DNA of 64,000 nucleotides. Source: a virus. A model generated the notes under the pieces. The model was not told where the DNA came from and made no database searches. It was given only the letters and a program-made list of their open reading frames with translations. This document shows, piece by piece, positions 30,687 to 39,811 of this stretch (position 1 is its first letter; the number at the start of each line of letters is the position of its first letter). The stretch spans positions 1 to 64,000 of IMG/VR virus record IMGVR_UViG_3300005663_000003. The stretch is one strand, 5' to 3'. The translations under genes and the position numbers were made by a program.

Positions 30687-31188
30687 GCTGCGTGAAAGGT
30701 GGGCTCCCGTCGCTGGCTTCGGAGGATTCTACGAAGTGAGCGACAGGGGGCAGGTGCGTAGTCATCATCGCGGCGGGCGGCCCTTGCGGATCATCTACCG
30801 CAAGAGAGACGATCGTCCGTATGTGAACCTCTGTGCCCACGGCGAGCGGAAACTCAGAGCGGTGTATCACTTGGTGCTCGAAGCATTCGTCGGTCCCTGC
30901 CCAGATGGTCTTGAAGCGTGCCACGAAGATGGCGACGTTCGGAACAACTGCCTGCAGAATCTGAGATGGGACACGAAGGCGGCCAATGAGGCGGACAAAC
31001 TCAGGCACGGCACCCGATCGCGCGGAGAGCGTCACGGAATGTCGAAACTGGAGCCTCAGGACGTGAAGATCATCAGAAGCCAACAGCCACAGGACTGGAG
31101 CGCCGCCAAGGAATTGGGCGAGGCATTCGGCGTCGACCCAGGAACGATCCTACACATCTGGTCGCGAAAGACCTGGAGGCACATCTAG
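30670..31188 (+). CDS. NUMOD4/HNH homing endonuclease (copy 1)
   Basis: ATG at 30670 has the site GAGGAGG. NUMOD4 spans residues 10-35 (WAPVAGFGGFYEVSDRGQVR). The HNH core follows (YHLVLEAFVGPCPDGLEACH, then NNCLQNLRWDT, about 58-102). A C-terminal helix-turn-helix-like segment lies near 115-165. Free-standing homing endonucleases of this type move between phages. Its first eight residues (MAAITELR) resemble those of the following tail gene (MAATTQLR), which suggests insertion at that gene's 5' end. Confidence 0.85.
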   Translation: MAAITELRERWAPVAGFGGFYEVSDRGQVRSHHRGGRPLRIIYRKRDDRPYVNLCAHGERKLRAVYHLVLEAFVGPCPDGLEACHEDGDVRNNCLQNLRWDTKAANEADKLRHGTRSRGERHGMSKLEPQDVKIIRSQQPQDWSAAKELGEAFGVDPGTILHIWSRKTWRHI

Positions 31189-31713
31189 ATGGCCGCGACT
31201 ACGCAACTTCGCGTGCATCACGGAGCGAGCCCCGGCCTCGGTGTCGACGTCAGCGGCCAGACCCTTCGGTTCAAGCAGGCCGACGATGACATCCAAGACG
31301 ATCAGAACCCGGTGCCCGTCCCGGACATCGGAGTCGCCTTCTCCTTCCGCAAGAGCTTCAAGCTCGCGGCGACCGTCGCCCCCGATAATCGCATCTTCAA
31401 CCTGCGCATCTTCACGCTCGGGGAGTCGCTCGGCGTGGGGCGGGAGGTCTTCTTCGCGCGCTCGAACAGCTACGTCCAAGCGACGGCGGCGGACCTCACC
31501 GGGGCGATCGGTTCCACGAACCTCGACGCCTTCACCCCCACGGCGCCCGAGGTCATCCAGGCGGGCGATGTCATCCTCGGCACCGACGCCATGCCGTTCG
31601 ACGGCGGGGCCCGCCAGGACTTCTCGATGTTCCAGCTCCGGCACGAGGACACCGCCATCCAGGGCGACGCGGCGGCGGCCAAAACCCTCGTCATGCGCTA
31701 CGACGAAAAGTAA
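31189..31713 (+). CDS. Hypothetical tail-region protein, 174 aa
   Basis: ATG at 31189 follows the HNH stop immediately, with no clear ribosome site of its own; GACCTGGAGG lies about 15 bases upstream. The beta-rich product (GQTLRFKQADDDIQDDQNP, VAFSFRKSFKLAATVA) looks structural. It is likely part of the tail tip; the family is unknown. Confidence 0.55.
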   Translation: MAATTQLRVHHGASPGLGVDVSGQTLRFKQADDDIQDDQNPVPVPDIGVAFSFRKSFKLAATVAPDNRIFNLRIFTLGESLGVGREVFFARSNSYVQATAADLTGAIGSTNLDAFTPTAPEVIQAGDVILGTDAMPFDGGARQDFSMFQLRHEDTAIQGDAAAAKTLVMRYDEK

Positions 31714-31723
31714 GGACTTACGC

Positions 31724-31951
31724 ATGAGAGCCTCAGAGCCCCGTGACGTGAGGATGCCCCACGAACGACGAGACACCGGCAGCCCCCTCACATCGCCTCA
31801 CCCGGCCCGCCCCAGGGACTACGCGGGGTCAGCGCTCTACGAGCCGTGCCCGTGCGGGGGGTGCGGCGGGCCGGACGCCTCTCGGCCTCTCTTCGTCGGA
31901 CCGGTGAGGCCCAGGCCCCAGGACCCCACCCGCTTCGGCGGCCTGCGGTGA
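31724..31951 (+). CDS. Small Pro/Arg-rich protein with CPCGGCGG knuckle
   Basis: ATG at 31724 follows TAAGGA. The 75-residue product is Pro/Arg-rich with EPCPCGGCGGPD near residue 44. Composition makes coding less certain, but the stop overlaps the next GTG (GTGA), as in true genes here. Confidence 0.4.
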   Translation: MRASEPRDVRMPHERRDTGSPLTSPHPARPRDYAGSALYEPCPCGGCGGPDASRPLFVGPVRPRPQDPTRFGGLR

Positions 31952-32328
31952 ATGAGGTTCGTTGGGCCCTCCTCATGCCGGACGGGAAGCTCATCGAAGG
32001 TGAGGGGCAGGACGCTCCCGGCGGCCTTCGGCTGAGCAACTTGGCCGAGGACGCGGTGGCGGCCCGCTTCGTCAGGGGGAGCACCGACGTCTACATCGCC
32101 GGACCGGTCGACCTGCATTGGTCGGTCCAGAAGGTTCACGCCATTGGACCCGACGGCGCAACCGCGCGCCTCACGTCGACCAGTCGGGCGCTTGTCTTGC
32201 GCAGCCTCGACGAAGACGCGCGAGTGTTCATCATGCCTGACGGCGCGGTGAACATCGCCCGGACTGTCGAGCAGGCGGGCGTCGCCTACGAAGCAATCAC
32301 CCGCGCGCTGTTGAGGTCGAGGGTGTGA
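31948..32328 (+). CDS. Hypothetical protein, 126 aa
   Basis: GTG at 31948 overlaps the previous TGA. The product is beta-rich with two similar half-segments (WALLMPDGKLIEGEGQ near the start and VFIMPDGAVNIARTVEQ near the end), perhaps a duplicated strand unit. Unknown function in the tail region. Confidence 0.5.
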   Translation: MNEVRWALLMPDGKLIEGEGQDAPGGLRLSNLAEDAVAARFVRGSTDVYIAGPVDLHWSVQKVHAIGPDGATARLTSTSRALVLRSLDEDARVFIMPDGAVNIARTVEQAGVAYEAITRALLRSRV

Positions 32329-32332
32329 CGAA

Positions 32333-32461
32333 GTGAGGGGCGTGGCCCATTGCCAGATGTGTGACTTGACGTTCGCCTACGGGACACCCGATGGTAGACC
32401 GATCCGCTGCCCCAAGTGCAAGTGCAAGCGGAAGGCGAAGGCGAAGCCGAAAGCGAAGTGA
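32333..32461 (+). CDS. Tiny zinc ribbon with Lys/Ala tail, 42 aa
   Basis: GTG at 32333 (or GTG at 32342) to TGA at 32459-32461. CQMC (residues 7-10) and CPKCKC (26-31) form a compact zinc ribbon, followed by a Lys/Ala repeat tail (KRKAKAKPKAK). The arrangement is far from random and fills the whole gap between two genes. It may bind nucleic acid through its basic tail. Confidence 0.55.
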   Translation: MRGVAHCQMCDLTFAYGTPDGRPIRCPKCKCKRKAKAKPKAK

Positions 32462-32464
32462 GCG

Positions 32465-33523
32465 ATGGCAGCGGTCATCACCGACGTTCAACCGAGGAGC
32501 TTCCGGGCGGGAGACGACATCACCGTCACCGGCTCGGGGTTCTCCACGCTGTTCGCCGACAACCGCGTGTCCATCCAGTTCCTCAACGCCCCTCTGGTCA
32601 GCTCGACCGACACGGTCATGGTCTGCACCGTCCCGGCGGGCATCCCGACGGACGAGCAGGTCGGCGTCATCGCCAGCCGGATCGACACACAGATTGCTTC
32701 GGAGCCCTTCACGGCGTGGAGCCTCGCGAGCCTCGACGCCATCCGCGACCTCGACCTGTCCGGTCAGGTGCCCGGCCCGCGCGAAGCGGCGCATCTCGAT
32801 GTCGACGTGGCGGACATCGCCCAGGCGCGCGACTACGAACGCATCGCGTCGCACGCGCTCAGGATTGCTAACGAAATCCTCGGGAGCCCCGGCGACATCT
32901 TCACAAGCGACGGGAGCCTCCCGGTTCCGTTCCCGATCGGCGGCGGTGGGCTGGAGCTTCACGCGCGGCCGTCGGAGCCGCTCGACCTTCGATGGGAGGC
33001 GGCGAGTCGCTGGCTCACATTCCGATACGGTCTGCGTTTCCTGGACTCTCAAAACATCATCAACATGATCGGGAACGGGTCACCGTTCTCGCTGACTGCC
33101 TTCAACGTGAACGGTGAAGAGCATGGCGTTCCCTTCGAAGGGAACCTGACTCGGGTGATGGTCGCCGTGCTCGAAGAGGAGGTCCCCGGCGACTCGCTCG
33201 ACCGGGTGCGCGTCATCGTCAATGGGGCATCGGTTCACGACTCAGGCGCCGGACTCGGGCTCGGGGAGGGAGACGCCTACGTCGCCACCTTCTCGGCTCC
33301 CGTCAGGAACCCCGAGCGCGTCACAATCGAAGCGACGAAGCTAGGGAACAACGCGCAGATGAGCATCATCGGCATGGTCAAGCTACAGGAGACGACGAGC
33401 GTGTTCGTGTCGGATACCATCTTCGTTGACGACGACGTGCAAGTGACCAAGACCGGAAACCAGGCGGCGGCTGCGGCCATCGCGATCAGCGTGAGCGACG
33501 TCGCCACGGCGGCGCTGAGCTGA
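32465..33523 (+). CDS. TIG-domain tail protein (1 of 3)
   Basis: ATG at 32465 gives 352 aa. The N-terminal 90 residues are an IPT/TIG immunoglobulin-like domain (ITDVQPRSFRAGDDITVTGS, then VPAGIPTDEQVGVI). A helical middle and a beta-rich C-terminal domain follow (about 190-310; VRVIVNGASVHDSG). The protein ends in a valine/alanine-rich strand region. TIG domains are common in virion surface proteins that bind carbohydrate or stack as fibres. Two homologous genes follow in tandem. Confidence 0.7.
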   Translation: MAAVITDVQPRSFRAGDDITVTGSGFSTLFADNRVSIQFLNAPLVSSTDTVMVCTVPAGIPTDEQVGVIASRIDTQIASEPFTAWSLASLDAIRDLDLSGQVPGPREAAHLDVDVADIAQARDYERIASHALRIANEILGSPGDIFTSDGSLPVPFPIGGGGLELHARPSEPLDLRWEAASRWLTFRYGLRFLDSQNIINMIGNGSPFSLTAFNVNGEEHGVPFEGNLTRVMVAVLEEEVPGDSLDRVRVIVNGASVHDSGAGLGLGEGDAYVATFSAPVRNPERVTIEATKLGNNAQMSIIGMVKLQETTSVFVSDTIFVDDDVQVTKTGNQAAAAAIAISVSDVATAALS

Positions 33524-34488
33524 TGGCCGCCCTCGTCCAGACGATCAGCCCAGGCCGCGCACGCGCAGGCGAAACCGTCACGATCAACGGCAGCGGCTTC
33601 GGGACCTTCGGCCACAACATCGTGCGCATGGACGACGGGGGCGGGCCGGTCACGATTCCCGGCGCCGACACCCTGGACATCGACACGTCTACCATCCAGG
33701 TCGTCGTCCCCGCTGGCCTCGTCCGCGACCGCTTCATCGAGGTCGAGGTCGAGAACACCGAGGACAGCACGACCGCCATCTCCTACCTCTACTCGCAGCT
33801 CACGCTGACCGAGCTGGAAACGGATCGGCTCCCCGGGAAGAAGCCAGGGTTCCGCGAGGCGACCATCACAACGGCAGGAGTCCCCGACGAAGATGAGCTG
33901 GTGATAGAGGCCAAGGACTTTGACCGGCTGTCGGCCAAGGTCGAGAGCCTCCAATACGACAACCTCACGACGCTCGGCGACCTCGCCCCGCGAGGACCGG
34001 CGCAGGGGCTTCGCCGCATCCCGATCGGCACCGACGGGCAAAGGTGGTTCCGAGACGAGAACCTGGGCGGCCAGTGGAAGACGCTGGAGCCCGACGTAGT
34101 TTGGTGGGCGGGACAGGTTCCGGCGGCCACGGTTACAGAGCTGTTCCTCGCCACCCAAGTCCTTGGGAGCTTCGATCTTTCTGGACCGTCAAGGACCGAG
34201 CAGATCGCGCCCAAGACCGGTCAGCTTGCGCTGCTCCAGGTCCACGTTACCGACGACTCGGCGGGGGCGACCTCGCGCATCTCGCGCGTTCGCATCCTCG
34301 TCGAGGGCGTCGAGGTCTTCGACTCCCTGAGCTTGCCCGTCGGTCAAGATCCGTTCATCCCAGAGAACGGCCACTGGACGCTGGCCCCCTTCATCAACGT
34401 CACGGAGAAGGACGTCATAGAAATCGCCGTTACGAAGAACAACGCCAACGTGACCCTAAACGTCATCGCTCGGGCGGTGCTCGTATGA
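33523..34488 (+). CDS. TIG-domain tail protein (2 of 3)
   Basis: ATG at 33523 shares one base with the previous stop. The 321-residue protein opens with a TIG domain (ISPGRARAGETVTINGSGFG). Its C-terminal part (RISRVRILVEGVEVFDSLSL, then NVTEKDVIEIAVTKNNANV) parallels that of the first paralogue (RVRVIVNGASVHDSG and RVTIEATKLGNNAQM). A tandem duplication with divergence is likely. Confidence 0.7.
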   Translation: MAALVQTISPGRARAGETVTINGSGFGTFGHNIVRMDDGGGPVTIPGADTLDIDTSTIQVVVPAGLVRDRFIEVEVENTEDSTTAISYLYSQLTLTELETDRLPGKKPGFREATITTAGVPDEDELVIEAKDFDRLSAKVESLQYDNLTTLGDLAPRGPAQGLRRIPIGTDGQRWFRDENLGGQWKTLEPDVVWWAGQVPAATVTELFLATQVLGSFDLSGPSRTEQIAPKTGQLALLQVHVTDDSAGATSRISRVRILVEGVEVFDSLSLPVGQDPFIPENGHWTLAPFINVTEKDVIEIAVTKNNANVTLNVIARAVLV

Positions 34489-35552
34489 GCCTCCACGAAG
34501 TCACGATCCTCGACACCATCGACGTTGTCGACTCGGTCACCCGAACGCCGAACCGCATCGACATTCTCATCCAGGACGTCATCGCGATCACCGACGCCGT
34601 TCTATTCCCACGGCAGCCCGCCATCAGTTCCTTCGACCCGGCGCACATCCGCGCGGGCGACTCGGTCGTAATCAAGGGCCAAGGCTTCGCGACCTCCATC
34701 GGTTCGAACCGCGTGACCTTCAACGGCTTCGTGGCGACGATCACGGCGGCGGCGGAGGACGAGCTAACGGTGACGGCCCCGGCGCTCCTCGCATTCACCG
34801 AGAACGGCTACGCGTTGGTGGAGGTCGAGACGCCACCGCTGTCGGCGATCAAGGCGAGCGCGGAGGTCTGGGTCAAGTTCTCCACCATCGAGGAGGAGGC
34901 CGACGAGTTGCTGGCTCTACAGGAGGCGAACCTCAAGGAGGTCGTGGGCGTCGACCGTCCCACCTTCGCCGAGGCTGGCGACTGGAACCCACTCCAGACT
35001 TTGATGGAGCACTCGCAGCAAGGCAGGGCCGAGGGCAGGGCGGGCGGCTTCAAGTCGCGCGACGCCGTGGGCATCGTCGGCGCCCCCCGGCGCAACCCGC
35101 CGGACAACCTGAACACCGGGGGCGAGTCCTTGGTGGTCGATCCGAGCGAGCCCGGCCTACTCGCCTTCGGTTGGCAGCTCGATGACACCCTCGCCTTCGG
35201 GGGACGGTTTGAAATCGCCGACTCCGGCGCGCACCTGATGGCCGCGAACGGTAGGGCGAACACCCCAATCGATGCGGAGACCGAACAGATTGCGATGCTC
35301 GATGGCCTGCTCGACCTCGGTTGGTTCATTGTCAAAGGTGGCGGGGTGGATACCATCACCCTGTTCGAGGTTCTCGTCGAAGGCGTCGTCGAGGCGAGCC
35401 AAGCAGGACCCGCTGCCGTCTCGAATGCGGTGCGTTTCTTCCGCACTAACGTTCAGGTCAGCAAGGGAGACAGAATCGAGATGCGACTGACGAAGGTTGG
35501 AGTGACGAGCCTACGCCTGATCGTCGGCGGCTTCCGCGTGAGGTATCGCTAG
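34485..35552 (+). CDS. TIG-domain tail protein (3 of 3)
   Basis: ATG at 34485 overlaps the previous TGA. The 355-residue protein has about 40 extra N-terminal residues with repeated DTIDVVDSV-type strands, then a TIG domain (SSFDPAHIRAGDSVVIKGQG, about 45-125), a helical linker and a C-terminal beta domain (ITLFEVLVEGVVEASQ, then RIEMRLTKVGVTSLRLIVGG). It ends inside the GTG of the large tail-tip gene. Confidence 0.7.
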   Translation: MSLHEVTILDTIDVVDSVTRTPNRIDILIQDVIAITDAVLFPRQPAISSFDPAHIRAGDSVVIKGQGFATSIGSNRVTFNGFVATITAAAEDELTVTAPALLAFTENGYALVEVETPPLSAIKASAEVWVKFSTIEEEADELLALQEANLKEVVGVDRPTFAEAGDWNPLQTLMEHSQQGRAEGRAGGFKSRDAVGIVGAPRRNPPDNLNTGGESLVVDPSEPGLLAFGWQLDDTLAFGGRFEIADSGAHLMAANGRANTPIDAETEQIAMLDGLLDLGWFIVKGGGVDTITLFEVLVEGVVEASQAGPAAVSNAVRFFRTNVQVSKGDRIEMRLTKVGVTSLRLIVGGFRVRYR

Positions 35553-38500
35553 TGCTCGGACACCCAAGCATCGCTCAGTGGGGAAACCCCGAATGGGGTG
35601 AGGTCGTAGGCGAGCCCTCGAAGTTCGTGAAGTTGGAGAGCCTCGCCCGAGGCGAGCAGCAACGGACGCTGACCTTCGACAGCGTAGGCGTTCTCCTCGA
35701 CGCGGACATCACGGCAGGGTTCGACAGCGTCGCGAGCAAAGATCAGGAGCAGTCGGTCCTGTTCGACTTCTTCGCGCCGCGTGTTCCCACCGTCAAGTTC
35801 CTCGCGGACTGCACCGCCAACGTGTTGCTCATCGAGATGCGGCTACCGGCTGGGACGCGCCGCTTCGCCACGATCCCCCTCATCTTCGGCGGCGACACCT
35901 ACACCGGAAGGCTCGCGGGCATCACGACGCTCACGAGAACACAGGGCAGCGGCACCGACGATGTCCAGGTCAAGCTCGACGACACCGATGACGGCGGTCA
36001 AGACCGCCTGCGGGATGTGTTCCTCGCCGACGATCCCGAAGGCTCTGGCGTGACCATCTGGGTCGTGCTCCTCGGCGACAAGTCGAAGAACCGCATCGTC
36101 CTGTTCGAGGGAAACATCGAAAGGGTCGCGGGCTTCTCCCGCGCGGTCGTGAGCATCGACGTCGTGCGAAACGAAGCGGTGGAAGACGTGGAGCTGGGGC
36201 GGCCTATCACGCTCGCCGAATTCCCCAACGCGCCCGACGACTCCCTCAGCAAGACCAGGCCCATCGTCTTCGGGCAGGTCGAGAACCATGAGTCCGTCGC
36301 GGTGGACGTCAACGCCATCGGAAGACTCGACCGCGCACTGGTTGGAGTCGCGCCGGTCAGTCCCATCGTGTCGGGCTTCTCCAGCGTTACGACGTTCGTG
36401 ATTGCACCGAGCGGCATCGCGATTCCTCAGGTGGTCACACCGAACGACAGCATCCTCCTGCGTGACGCCGACGAGTTCCCTAGCTCGGGGGTCGTGCGGA
36501 TCGACGATGAGGAAATCGCCTACACCGGCAAGAGCGGGAACGAACTCACGGGCCTCACTCGGAGCTTCAACGGCACGCTGTTCGGTGAGCACACTAAGGG
36601 CACCGAGGTTCAAGAGGCGGGCGACTTCCAGGTGCTCGTCGCCGATCACCCACTGGGGAGGATCGACAACATCAAAGTCCTCGGCAGCGATGACGTCCTC
36701 GGCGAGCCGGTCCCCGCCCCGAGGACGGTGGACAATAACGCGGCACTCATCACCTGGAGCGAGACGCCACGCGTGAGGAACCCGAACGCCGATGCGGTGT
36801 TCGCGCGCATCCACTTCCGAGATGTCGACCCGCTGAACAAGGCCGACGGTGCAGCCTTCACCGCGCGAGAGAACCCAAGCTACCGAGCCTTCGGCTTCTC
36901 TCGCCTCGGCACTGGGGACATGGTCTTGCGAACGAACACCGACGGGCTCGGCGTTCCCGGTGACCTGGTTCGCGTGTGGATCGGGTGCATCTTCGACCCC
37001 GACACGCTCGGGTTCGCACCAGCGCCTCCGTTCATCAGCGCCGGGGCAGGACAAACCCCCACGCCGAACCCGGCCTTCAGCTTTGCTCTGCCCCAGGCAG
37101 CACTGGGCATCGCCGGAGCTGCGAGCATCGAGGTAACAGGCAGGCGGTTCAACCTTCAGCCTACCGACCTGGTCCCCGAGGAGATCGCCCGGAACGACGA
37201 GAAGACCGGCGACCGCATCTACGACGTGCCGGACCCCGTGTTCTTGCCGCAGATCGGAAGGCAGGGCGGGGAAATCCTGAGCCCCGACATCACCATCGAT
37301 CCCGGCATCTGGCAGCGCGACCCACCCGTAGGCTTCATCATCGACGGAGACGAGGACACCGAGGCCGTGAGCTTCTTCGCTGGCTTCGGCGAAGCTCTCT
37401 TCATTGGCAGCGGCGATGCCATCTTCCGGCTCGACGCCCCCCCGGACATCGGCGACTACAAGCCAGTGAGTGGAACGCTCGTGTTCGTCGCCGGGTGGGG
37501 CCCGCCCTTTACCCCGATCACGTCGCCGATGGAGGTCAAGGTCGTCAACCGCTTCACGGGTGAGATCGTCGCCGAGTTGCTCGCCAGCTCGGCCGCCCCA
37601 ATCCCGCCGTTCACCACGGGACTCATCAACGGCATCGAGAGGTTCGAAGCTCCCATCGACGTCAGTCTCTTCAACGATGACCTGAGCAACCTTCCCGACT
37701 TCGACTGGATCGTAAGCCCGATCCTCGGAGTCAGCTCTGGTCTGTGGGTTGCGCGCGAGCTGTTCATCGACCTGGAGACGGTGAACGATCCACCAATCAA
37801 CAGCGCGACCATCAACCCACTCGGCTCGGTCACCAATTACTTCGAGGTCACCGACCTCGTCGGCCTGAGTCAGACCAAGGATGCGGCGCAGGACTGGGCC
37901 TTCTTCTCGGACCTCAACCGAGGAGGACGAGTCACCTGGCGGGCCAACATCGCGGGCATCGACCCTCAGGTGTTGGAGACGTTCTGGGTTGCCGAGTTCA
38001 CTCCGTTCCTTAACGCCTCGACGAAGGTGCCGCGCGTCTTCTCCGACGTGCGCGGGATTACCGGACCCAACGGCGACGACAGCCCCGCCGACATCTCGGA
38101 GCAGGTCATCACGCAGCTCCCGCCGCTTGGCATGGGGCTCGGCGTCTCGCGCATCTCGCGCGGGAACTACCAGGCGGCGAAGGTCAGCCTGGACGCCGAC
38201 GGCATCCGCATGGGCTTCGCCATCGTCAAGCCGACCTCGGCGGTCAAGCTCATCGAGGCCATCGCGGAGCAAGGCGACTGCCGACAGAGCTGGACGCAGG
38301 GACAACACAACCTGATCCGTCGGCCTCGCGCCGACACCGTGCTCCCGGTCTTCAAAACCCTGGAGGAGTTCCGCGACATCCTCGGGGCATCGGTGGCGGC
38401 TCAGACCAAGCTGGGGCGCACCCCACTCGGCGAGGCGCGCACGCGGGTCACGGCGGTCTATCGGATCTTCGCCCCGACCGGCGACACAAGCCGCAGCGTC

Positions 38501-38812
38501 GAGGTTGTCGACGCGGCTGCGGAGGTCAAGTTCGGGCGCAAGTCGCAGACCGTCACGCTCGACCTGGTGCGCGACGACGTGGCGGCGCAGGTCATCACGG
38601 CCAGGCTCGTCGAGCGTCGGCGGCGACCGCGCTGGACGGTCGAGCTTGACATGGCGTTGCCCGGTCTAGAGCTTCGCTTCGGCGACCTCGTCGCCATCGA
38701 GCACAAGGACATCCCTGGTGGTATCTTCACGGTGTGCGAGGTCGTCGGCCTCAACTATCTCCCGGCTGGCTTCGATCGCGTGCGCGTGACCTGCGTGGTT
38801 TGGAACGAGTAG
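35552..38812 (+). CDS. Large tail-tip/host-attachment protein, 1086 aa
   Basis: GTG at 35552 overlaps the previous stop. The long beta-rich protein follows the TIG proteins. Visible blocks: an N-terminal adaptor region to about 220; a RIDDEEIAYTGKSGNELTGL segment near 315-334, typical of phage central tail proteins; and a C-terminal third (VLPVFKTLEEFRDILG and TRVTAVYRIFAPTGDTSRS) like baseplate-hub/tail-tip proteins. By position and size it is the central tail hub. The receptor-binding part is not defined. Confidence 0.65.
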   Translation: MLGHPSIAQWGNPEWGEVVGEPSKFVKLESLARGEQQRTLTFDSVGVLLDADITAGFDSVASKDQEQSVLFDFFAPRVPTVKFLADCTANVLLIEMRLPAGTRRFATIPLIFGGDTYTGRLAGITTLTRTQGSGTDDVQVKLDDTDDGGQDRLRDVFLADDPEGSGVTIWVVLLGDKSKNRIVLFEGNIERVAGFSRAVVSIDVVRNEAVEDVELGRPITLAEFPNAPDDSLSKTRPIVFGQVENHESVAVDVNAIGRLDRALVGVAPVSPIVSGFSSVTTFVIAPSGIAIPQVVTPNDSILLRDADEFPSSGVVRIDDEEIAYTGKSGNELTGLTRSFNGTLFGEHTKGTEVQEAGDFQVLVADHPLGRIDNIKVLGSDDVLGEPVPAPRTVDNNAALITWSETPRVRNPNADAVFARIHFRDVDPLNKADGAAFTARENPSYRAFGFSRLGTGDMVLRTNTDGLGVPGDLVRVWIGCIFDPDTLGFAPAPPFISAGAGQTPTPNPAFSFALPQAALGIAGAASIEVTGRRFNLQPTDLVPEEIARNDEKTGDRIYDVPDPVFLPQIGRQGGEILSPDITIDPGIWQRDPPVGFIIDGDEDTEAVSFFAGFGEALFIGSGDAIFRLDAPPDIGDYKPVSGTLVFVAGWGPPFTPITSPMEVKVVNRFTGEIVAELLASSAAPIPPFTTGLINGIERFEAPIDVSLFNDDLSNLPDFDWIVSPILGVSSGLWVARELFIDLETVNDPPINSATINPLGSVTNYFEVTDLVGLSQTKDAAQDWAFFSDLNRGGRVTWRANIAGIDPQVLETFWVAEFTPFLNASTKVPRVFSDVRGITGPNGDDSPADISEQVITQLPPLGMGLGVSRISRGNYQAAKVSLDADGIRMGFAIVKPTSAVKLIEAIAEQGDCRQSWTQGQHNLIRRPRADTVLPVFKTLEEFRDILGASVAAQTKLGRTPLGEARTRVTAVYRIFAPTGDTSRSVEVVDAAAEVKFGRKSQTVTLDLVRDDVAAQVITARLVERRRRPRWTVELDMALPGLELRFGDLVAIEHKDIPGGIFTVCEVVGLNYLPAGFDRVRVTCVVWNE

Positions 38813-38815
38813 GGG

Positions 38816-39724
38816 ATGCCTCAGAACACACCGCCCCCCGAGGTCCAAGACTTCCACCTGTTCGATGTGAACGGGATCAAGCAGCACCTGCTCCAGCTCT
38901 CGGGGAAGATACGCGCGGTGTTCTTCCCCCAGGGATTCTGGGACACCAGGCCGACTCCGCAAGACATCACGACGGTTCCGCCGACGGTCACTCTCCCACC
39001 GAACCCACCGAACAGTCGGCTCCGTGCGTTCGTCGTCGACCGCCTCCTGCAGATCATGGACGACACGGGGGCAACCGGTCGCGCCCTGGGTGAACTGCTT
39101 GGCGCTGACGCGAACGGCATCCTACGCGCGATCCCACCCGGGCCATCCGGGTCGCTCCTCTTGCGGGACGACTCAGCAGTCAGCGGGGTCAGTTGGCAAC
39201 AGCTACTTGCCATCACGGAGATTCCAGGTCAACACCAGTTCGGCAGCGTGATTGACTACACCCAAGAGGGTCCGGCTCCCGTCGTGTCGGAGGTCCAATA
39301 CACCAAGGTCTTCCTCACGCAAGGGATCAGCATCAACTCGATGTCGATCTTCCGCACGACCGGCGGAAGCGCGGCGAGGTTCATCAACCTCGGCCTATAC
39401 GATCAAGCCAGCCCGATGGACCCGAACGGCCAGCCCAGGAACAGGCTCGCCGAGACGGGAGCGACCGCTACCACGGGGACCGACAGCTTCATCTCTCCGG
39501 CTCTGATCGGCGCCCCCATCGCGATCCCAGCGACGGGGTTCTATTGGCTCGCGTTCATCACGGACACGCTCACGCCGTTGCGGGTGAGCTGCACCCTCGG
39601 AATCTACCCGGCCAACTTCCTACCTGTCTTCCGCGAGGCGAGCGCGGCGACGACGCTGCCGACCACGGCCAGCAGCCTCACTCAGCCAGCGAGCACGTTG
39701 ATGTTCGCCGCAGCCCTGGAATAG
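38816..39724 (+). CDS. Putative tail appendage/fibre protein, 302 aa
   Basis: ATG at 38816 is three bases after the previous stop. The N-terminal 130 residues are helical and Pro-rich with LLGADANGILRAIPPGPSGS, a trimer-fibre-like linker. The C-terminal domain (about 140-300) is a beta-sandwich (YTKVFLTQGISINSMSIFRT, FYWLAFITDTLTPLRVSCTL), probably carbohydrate-binding. Family uncertain. Confidence 0.5.
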   Translation: MPQNTPPPEVQDFHLFDVNGIKQHLLQLSGKIRAVFFPQGFWDTRPTPQDITTVPPTVTLPPNPPNSRLRAFVVDRLLQIMDDTGATGRALGELLGADANGILRAIPPGPSGSLLLRDDSAVSGVSWQQLLAITEIPGQHQFGSVIDYTQEGPAPVVSEVQYTKVFLTQGISINSMSIFRTTGGSAARFINLGLYDQASPMDPNGQPRNRLAETGATATTGTDSFISPALIGAPIAIPATGFYWLAFITDTLTPLRVSCTLGIYPANFLPVFREASAATTLPTTASSLTQPASTLMFAAALE

Positions 39725-39738
39725 AGGCCCTGCCGCAT

Positions 39739-39802
39739 CCTCACTTGGTTACTGTCTGAGGCTGGGCCCCCTCTGCTATACTCCGGCAACCCCCAAGTGA
39801 GG
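39739..39802 (+). promoter_or_regulatory. Promoter flanked by inverted CCAAGTGAGG sites
   Basis: CCTCACTTGG (39739-39748) and its exact inverse CCAAGTGAGG (39793-39802) flank a TATACT box at 39777-39782. The ATG at 39812 is 35 bases from the start of the -10 box. The paired sites look like operators or activator sites. The -35 position has no consensus match, which would fit activator dependence. Confidence 0.55.
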
Positions 39803-39811
39803 AAGTGACGA

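Noticed and set aside
35843-38308. Very long open frame on the minus strand, opposite the tail-hub gene
   Set aside because: It mirrors the codon bias of the + strand gene, has low-complexity Arg/Glu/Val/Gly composition, no ribosome site and no recognisable domain. It is an antisense shadow.
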